Below are positions 60,998 to 64,000 of a stretch of DNA of 64,000 nt, one piece after another (the first letter of the stretch is position 1; the number at the start of each line of letters is the position of its first letter). This stretch comes from Arthrobacter sp. zg-Y844. GTDB taxonomy: Bacteria; Actinomycetota; Actinomycetes; Actinomycetales; Micrococcaceae. The position numbers were made by a program, and so were the translations under genes. The notes under the pieces were generated by a model. It ran no database searches and was not told where the DNA came from. It saw only the letters and a list, made by a program, of their open reading frames with translations. The stretch lies in contig NZ_JANFLS010000001.1 of the NCBI RefSeq assembly GCF_024385465.1, positions 434,001 through 498,000 on the forward strand. The letters are read 5' to 3'.

Positions 60998-62176
60998 ATG
61001 TCCCCCGCGCTTCAAGCCATCACCAATGCCCATGTGGTTCCGGTCACCGGCAGGCCCTTCGACGGCACCGTCCTCGTCGAGGACGGACGGATCCGGGAGC
61101 TGGGTCCCGACGTCGTGGTGCCCAAAGGCGCCCAGGTGCTCGACGCCGGAGGCCAGTGGCTGCTGCCCGGGCTGGTGGATGCGCACACCCACCTCGGCGT
61201 GCACGAGGAGGGTGAAGGCTGGGCCGGCAACGATTCCAACGAGATGACGGACCCGGTGATGGCGGGCGTCCGCGCCCTGGACGCCGTCAACCCCTTTGAC
61301 ACAGGGTTCGACGACGCGCTGGCCGGCGGAGTGACCACGGCCAACATCAACCCCGGTTCCGGCAACCCGATCGGCGGGCAGGCAGTGGCGCTGCACACGC
61401 ACGGGCGCTACCTGGAGGAAATGGTGCTGCGCGCGCCCAGCGGACTGAAGTCCGCGCTCGGAGAGAACCCGAAGCGGATCTACAGCGACAAGAAGCAGAC
61501 CCCCTCCACCCGTTTGGGTACGGCGATGGTGATCCGGCAGGCCTTTATGGATGCGCAGAACTATCTGGGCAAGGCGGACCCGAACGCCCGCGACCCGCAC
61601 CTTGAAGCCCTGGCCATGGTGCTGAAGCGGGAAATCCCCTGGCGGCAGCATGCCCACCGGGCGGACGACATCGGCACCGCCCTGCGGCTGGCGGACGAGT
61701 TCGGCTACGACCTGGTGCTGGACCACGGCACCGAGGCCCATCTGCTGGCCGATGTCCTGGCCGAACGCGGCGTCCCGGTGCTGATCGGGCCGCTCTTCAC
61801 CACCCGCTCGAAGGTGGAGCTGCGCGGCCGCAGTATGGCCAATCCCGGGAAACTGGCTGCTGCCGGGGTGGAGATCTCCATCATCACCGACCATCCGGTG
61901 GTCCCCATCAATTTCCTGATCTACCAAGCCGCGCTCGCGGTGAAGGAGGGACTGGACCCCGACGAGGCACTGCGTGCCGTGACGATCAATCCCGCCCGGG
62001 TCCTGGGCCTCGCGGACCGCCTCGGTTCCCTGGAACCCGGCAAGGACGCGGATCTGGTCCTGTGGAGCGGCAATCCGCTGGACGTGATGCAGCGGGCGCT
62101 GAAGGTATGGATCGGCGGCCGGGAGGTCTACCGCTACGACCTTGACGCCCGCGAACAGATAGTGGCGCCCCGCTGA
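60998..62176 (+). CDS. Amidohydrolase (imidazolonepropionase-like)
   Basis: 392 residues of the metal-dependent amidohydrolase superfamily. HxH in VDAHTHLGVHE (about 65-75), later metal ligands in LDHGTEAH (about 240-247) and the catalytic Asp in IITDHPVVP (about 300-308). The C-terminal beta sandwich ends GREVYRYD. Specificity is not determined; relatives hydrolyse dipeptides or cyclic amides. Start is ATG at 60998. It shares one base with the next gene (TGATG). Confidence 0.88.
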   Translation: MSPALQAITNAHVVPVTGRPFDGTVLVEDGRIRELGPDVVVPKGAQVLDAGGQWLLPGLVDAHTHLGVHEEGEGWAGNDSNEMTDPVMAGVRALDAVNPFDTGFDDALAGGVTTANINPGSGNPIGGQAVALHTHGRYLEEMVLRAPSGLKSALGENPKRIYSDKKQTPSTRLGTAMVIRQAFMDAQNYLGKADPNARDPHLEALAMVLKREIPWRQHAHRADDIGTALRLADEFGYDLVLDHGTEAHLLADVLAERGVPVLIGPLFTTRSKVELRGRSMANPGKLAAAGVEISIITDHPVVPINFLIYQAALAVKEGLDPDEALRAVTINPARVLGLADRLGSLEPGKDADLVLWSGNPLDVMQRALKVWIGGREVYRYDLDAREQIVAPR

Positions 62177-62619
62177 TGGGACCGGGTTCCGGCACTCCCG
62201 CGCCGCTCACTCCCCCGCCTCGCACCCGCCCGCCCCGCATCATCCGGGCAGCGGCCGCCGCATGGCTCGCGGCAGCCGCGCTGGTGGCCACAGCGGGCGT
62301 CTCGTTCATCATTTCGGCCCGGACCCAGCATCAGGACAGCGCTGCGCTGACCCTGCTGGGGATCCTAGCCCTGGTGCTTGCTGCCCTGAGCGCCTACAGC
62401 GTGCTGCGCCTGCGGTCGGGTAAGCGCAGCGCCCGGGAAACTCTGAGCAGTATCGGTGTAATTGCCGGGTTCCCGCTGCTCTTCCGCGGCCCGGCGCTGG
62501 TAGCCGTTGGCCTGGTGCTGCTGGCCTGCACGGCGCTGCTCTGGCTGCCGCAGAGCAGCAGGTATTTCCAGCTCCGCGACCCGAAGAAGCGCAAGGGGCG
62601 CAGGGGTACGGCTTCCTAG
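62176..62619 (+). CDS. Membrane protein of unknown function
   Basis: 147 residues. A Pro-rich N terminus, then four hydrophobic helices (about 25-47, 55-75, 92-108, 110-125) and a very basic end (DPKKRKGRRG). Not recognised. Translationally coupled to the amidohydrolase by TGATG. Its stop codon overlaps the metB stop on the other strand (CTAG at 62616-62619). Confidence 0.75.
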   Translation: MGPGSGTPAPLTPPPRTRPPRIIRAAAAAWLAAAALVATAGVSFIISARTQHQDSAALTLLGILALVLAALSAYSVLRLRSGKRSARETLSSIGVIAGFPLLFRGPALVAVGLVLLACTALLWLPQSSRYFQLRDPKKRKGRRGTAS

Positions 62620-63761
62620 AGCTGGCCCAGCGCCTGGTCGAGGTCCGCAATGAGGTCCTCGACATCCTCCAGGCCCACCGAAAGCCGCAGCAGGTTCTCC
62701 GGCACGGCCAGCTCGGTGCCCTTGACCGAGGCGTGGGTCATTTCCGAGGGGTAGTTCATCAGGGACTCCACCCCGCCCAGGGATTCGGCGAGCAGGAACA
62801 GCCGGGTGGATTCGGCCACTTTCCGGGCCGCTGCCTCGCCGCCCTTGAAGGACACGGAAACCATGCCGCCGAAGTCCTTCATCTGGGCCTTGGCCAGGTC
62901 ATGCCCCGGGTGCTCTTCCAGCCCCGGATACAACACCTGTTCCACGGCGGGCTGCTCCTTCAGCCACTTCGCCACGGCCATGGCGCTGGCGGAATGCCGG
63001 TCCATCCGCACCGCGAGGGTCTTCAGTCCGCGGGTCGTCAGCCAGGCTTCCATCGGCGCGGACACCGCGCCGACAGCGAACTGGATGAATCCGACCTCCT
63101 CCGCCAGGGCGTCGTCGTTCAGGATGACGGCACCGCCTACCGCGTCGGAGTGCCCGCCGATGTACTTGGTGGTCGAGTGGACGACGACGTCGGCCCCCAG
63201 GGCCAGCGGCTGCTGCAGGTACGGGGACGCAAAGGTGTTGTCGACCACCAGGAGGGCGCCGGCGTCGTGCGCTGCCTGTGCCGTTGCGGCGATGTCGCTG
63301 ATCTTCATCATCGGGTTCGACGGTGTTTCGAGCCAGACAATCTTCGTGTTCCCGACGGCGATGGCAGCCGCAACCGCGGCGGCGTCGGACATATCCACGG
63401 CAGCATTGGTGATTCCCCACTTGCCCAGCACCTTGTTGATCAGGCGGTAGGTTCCGCCGTAGGCATCGTTGCCCAGGACGATGTGGTCCCCGGGAGCCAG
63501 CAGCCCCCGGATGAGGGCGTCCTCCGCGGCCAGCCCGGAGCTGAAGGAGAAGGCATGCCTGCCGCCTTCCAGTGCAGCAAGCTGCTGCTGCAGCGAATCC
63601 CTGGTGGGGTTGGTTCCGCGGCCGTACTCATAGCCGTTGCGCAGGCCGCCGATGCCGTCCTGCGCGTAGGTGGTGCTCTGGTACAGGGGCGGAATGACTG
63701 CGCCAGTGGTGGGATCCGGTTCCTGCCCCGCATGGATGGCGCGCGTACTGAAGCTGCTCAT
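62616..63761 (-). CDS. metB: Cystathionine gamma-synthase
   Basis: 381 residues, fold-type I PLP enzyme. The PLP Lys is in VHSTTKYIGGHSDAVGG (about 200), with SSGLAAEDALI and NTFASPYLQQP upstream. Makes cystathionine from O-acylhomoserine and cysteine. Cystathionine gamma-lyase is closely similar, and separating them needs alignment. Start is ATG at 63761 with AGGAGA upstream. It follows the CBS-domain gene, the cbs-metB order of Actinobacteria. Confidence 0.88.
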   Translation of the reverse strand: MSSFSTRAIHAGQEPDPTTGAVIPPLYQSTTYAQDGIGGLRNGYEYGRGTNPTRDSLQQQLAALEGGRHAFSFSSGLAAEDALIRGLLAPGDHIVLGNDAYGGTYRLINKVLGKWGITNAAVDMSDAAAVAAAIAVGNTKIVWLETPSNPMMKISDIAATAQAAHDAGALLVVDNTFASPYLQQPLALGADVVVHSTTKYIGGHSDAVGGAVILNDDALAEEVGFIQFAVGAVSAPMEAWLTTRGLKTLAVRMDRHSASAMAVAKWLKEQPAVEQVLYPGLEEHPGHDLAKAQMKDFGGMVSVSFKGGEAAARKVAESTRLFLLAESLGGVESLMNYPSEMTHASVKGTELAVPENLLRLSVGLEDVEDLIADLDQALGQL

Positions 63762-63831
63762 GGTGTTCTCCTAGCGCCGGCAGGGACCGGCAGATCGGTG
63801 CAGGCAGCACCCCTGCGAAGGTGCGCCGGGG

Positions 63832-64000
63832 TTACAGGCTCAGGTACGAAAGTAGGTCGTGCCGGGTCAGCATGCCAACGGCTGCGCCATCGGACGTAAC
63901 CATGACGGCGTCGTCCTCCTGCAGCTTGGAACGCGCGGCGGCCACGGTGTCCCCCGTACCCACCAGCGCCGGACGCGGCCCCATGTGCTCGCTGATCCGA
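63832..64000 (-). CDS. cbs: C-terminal CBS domain, probably cystathionine beta-synthase (partial)
   Basis: The last 55 residues of a gene that continues beyond the window, ending AVGMLTRHDLLSYLSL. The sequence is a CBS domain half (GTGDTVAAARSKLQEDDAVMVTSDG). Given metB 70 bases downstream, cystathionine beta-synthase with a C-terminal CBS pair is likely. A different CBS-domain protein cannot be excluded without the catalytic part. Confidence 0.75.
   Translation of the reverse strand, partial: RISEHMGPRPALVGTGDTVAAARSKLQEDDAVMVTSDGAAVGMLTRHDLLSYLSL

Overview
The window is a block of core chromosome from a high-GC actinobacterium, most likely Arthrobacter sensu lato (Micrococcaceae). Supporting signs are the gene order around rpsL-rpsG-fusA-tuf, rpoBC and secE-nusG-rplKA, a mycothiol synthase (MshD) next to an orphan GlnR-type regulator, a mutT1-like gene directly after ppk1, many GTG starts, a few TTG starts and TAnnnT-type -10 hexamers. 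Assignment to genus is inference from these features only. I see no prophage, IS element, CRISPR array or rRNA gene.

Layout. 1-4.7 kb: end of an unknown gene, then the str operon on the minus strand (rpsL, rpsG, fusA, tuf). 5-13.8 kb: a complete protocatechuate branch of the beta-ketoadipate pathway on the minus strand (pcaHGBDCFIJ, the IclR regulator pcaR, and pobA upstream), taking 4-hydroxybenzoate to succinyl-CoA plus acetyl-CoA. 13.8-16.1 kb: an MFS exporter and a second IclR regulator. 16.2-23.8 kb: rpoC and rpoB. 24.2-25.5 kb: a plus-strand thiolase inserted between rpoBC and rplJL. 25.6-30.9 kb: rplL, rplJ with an attenuator-like leader, a GNAT protein, rplA, rplK, nusG, secE and tRNA-Trp. 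31.1-32.4 kb: an aminotransferase.

32.4-36.8 kb: an envelope-stress type two-component locus. A LuxR-type response regulator and a PspC-domain histidine kinase are divergent from a PspC/LiaF-like membrane protein, a small membrane protein and a stand-alone PspC protein. The divergent promoter carries three TCAGGG half-sites at exact 11-bp spacing plus inverted CCCTGA half-sites, and is the most interesting regulatory structure here. 36.8-42 kb: pfkA, a GNAT-like protein, an ankyrin protein, YgfZ, a nitrobindin-like protein, a 35-residue membrane microprotein and a polytopic membrane protein. 42.1-50 kb: glnR-like gene, mshD, ppk1, mutT1-like gene, thyA, folA and a proteobacterial-type asd. 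50-54.5 kb: an orphan gene, murB with two hotdog dehydratase genes, a DUF2797-like protein and a DJ-1/PfpI protein. 54.7-55 kb: tRNA-Met and tRNA-Thr. 55.1-64 kb: a soluble Ser/Thr kinase with a GAF domain, a DEAD-box helicase, a MOSC protein, a GT87 mannosyltransferase-like protein, an amidohydrolase, metB and the 3' end of a CBS-domain gene (probably cystathionine beta-synthase).

Most of the window is housekeeping. The observations worth following are regulatory: the phased TCAGGG array, the IclR-type palindrome and promoter in front of pcaH, the rplJ leader attenuator, an overlapping upstream ORF before the thiolase, and a set of genes with a -10 hexamer six to seven bases before the start codon, which suggests leaderless mRNAs.
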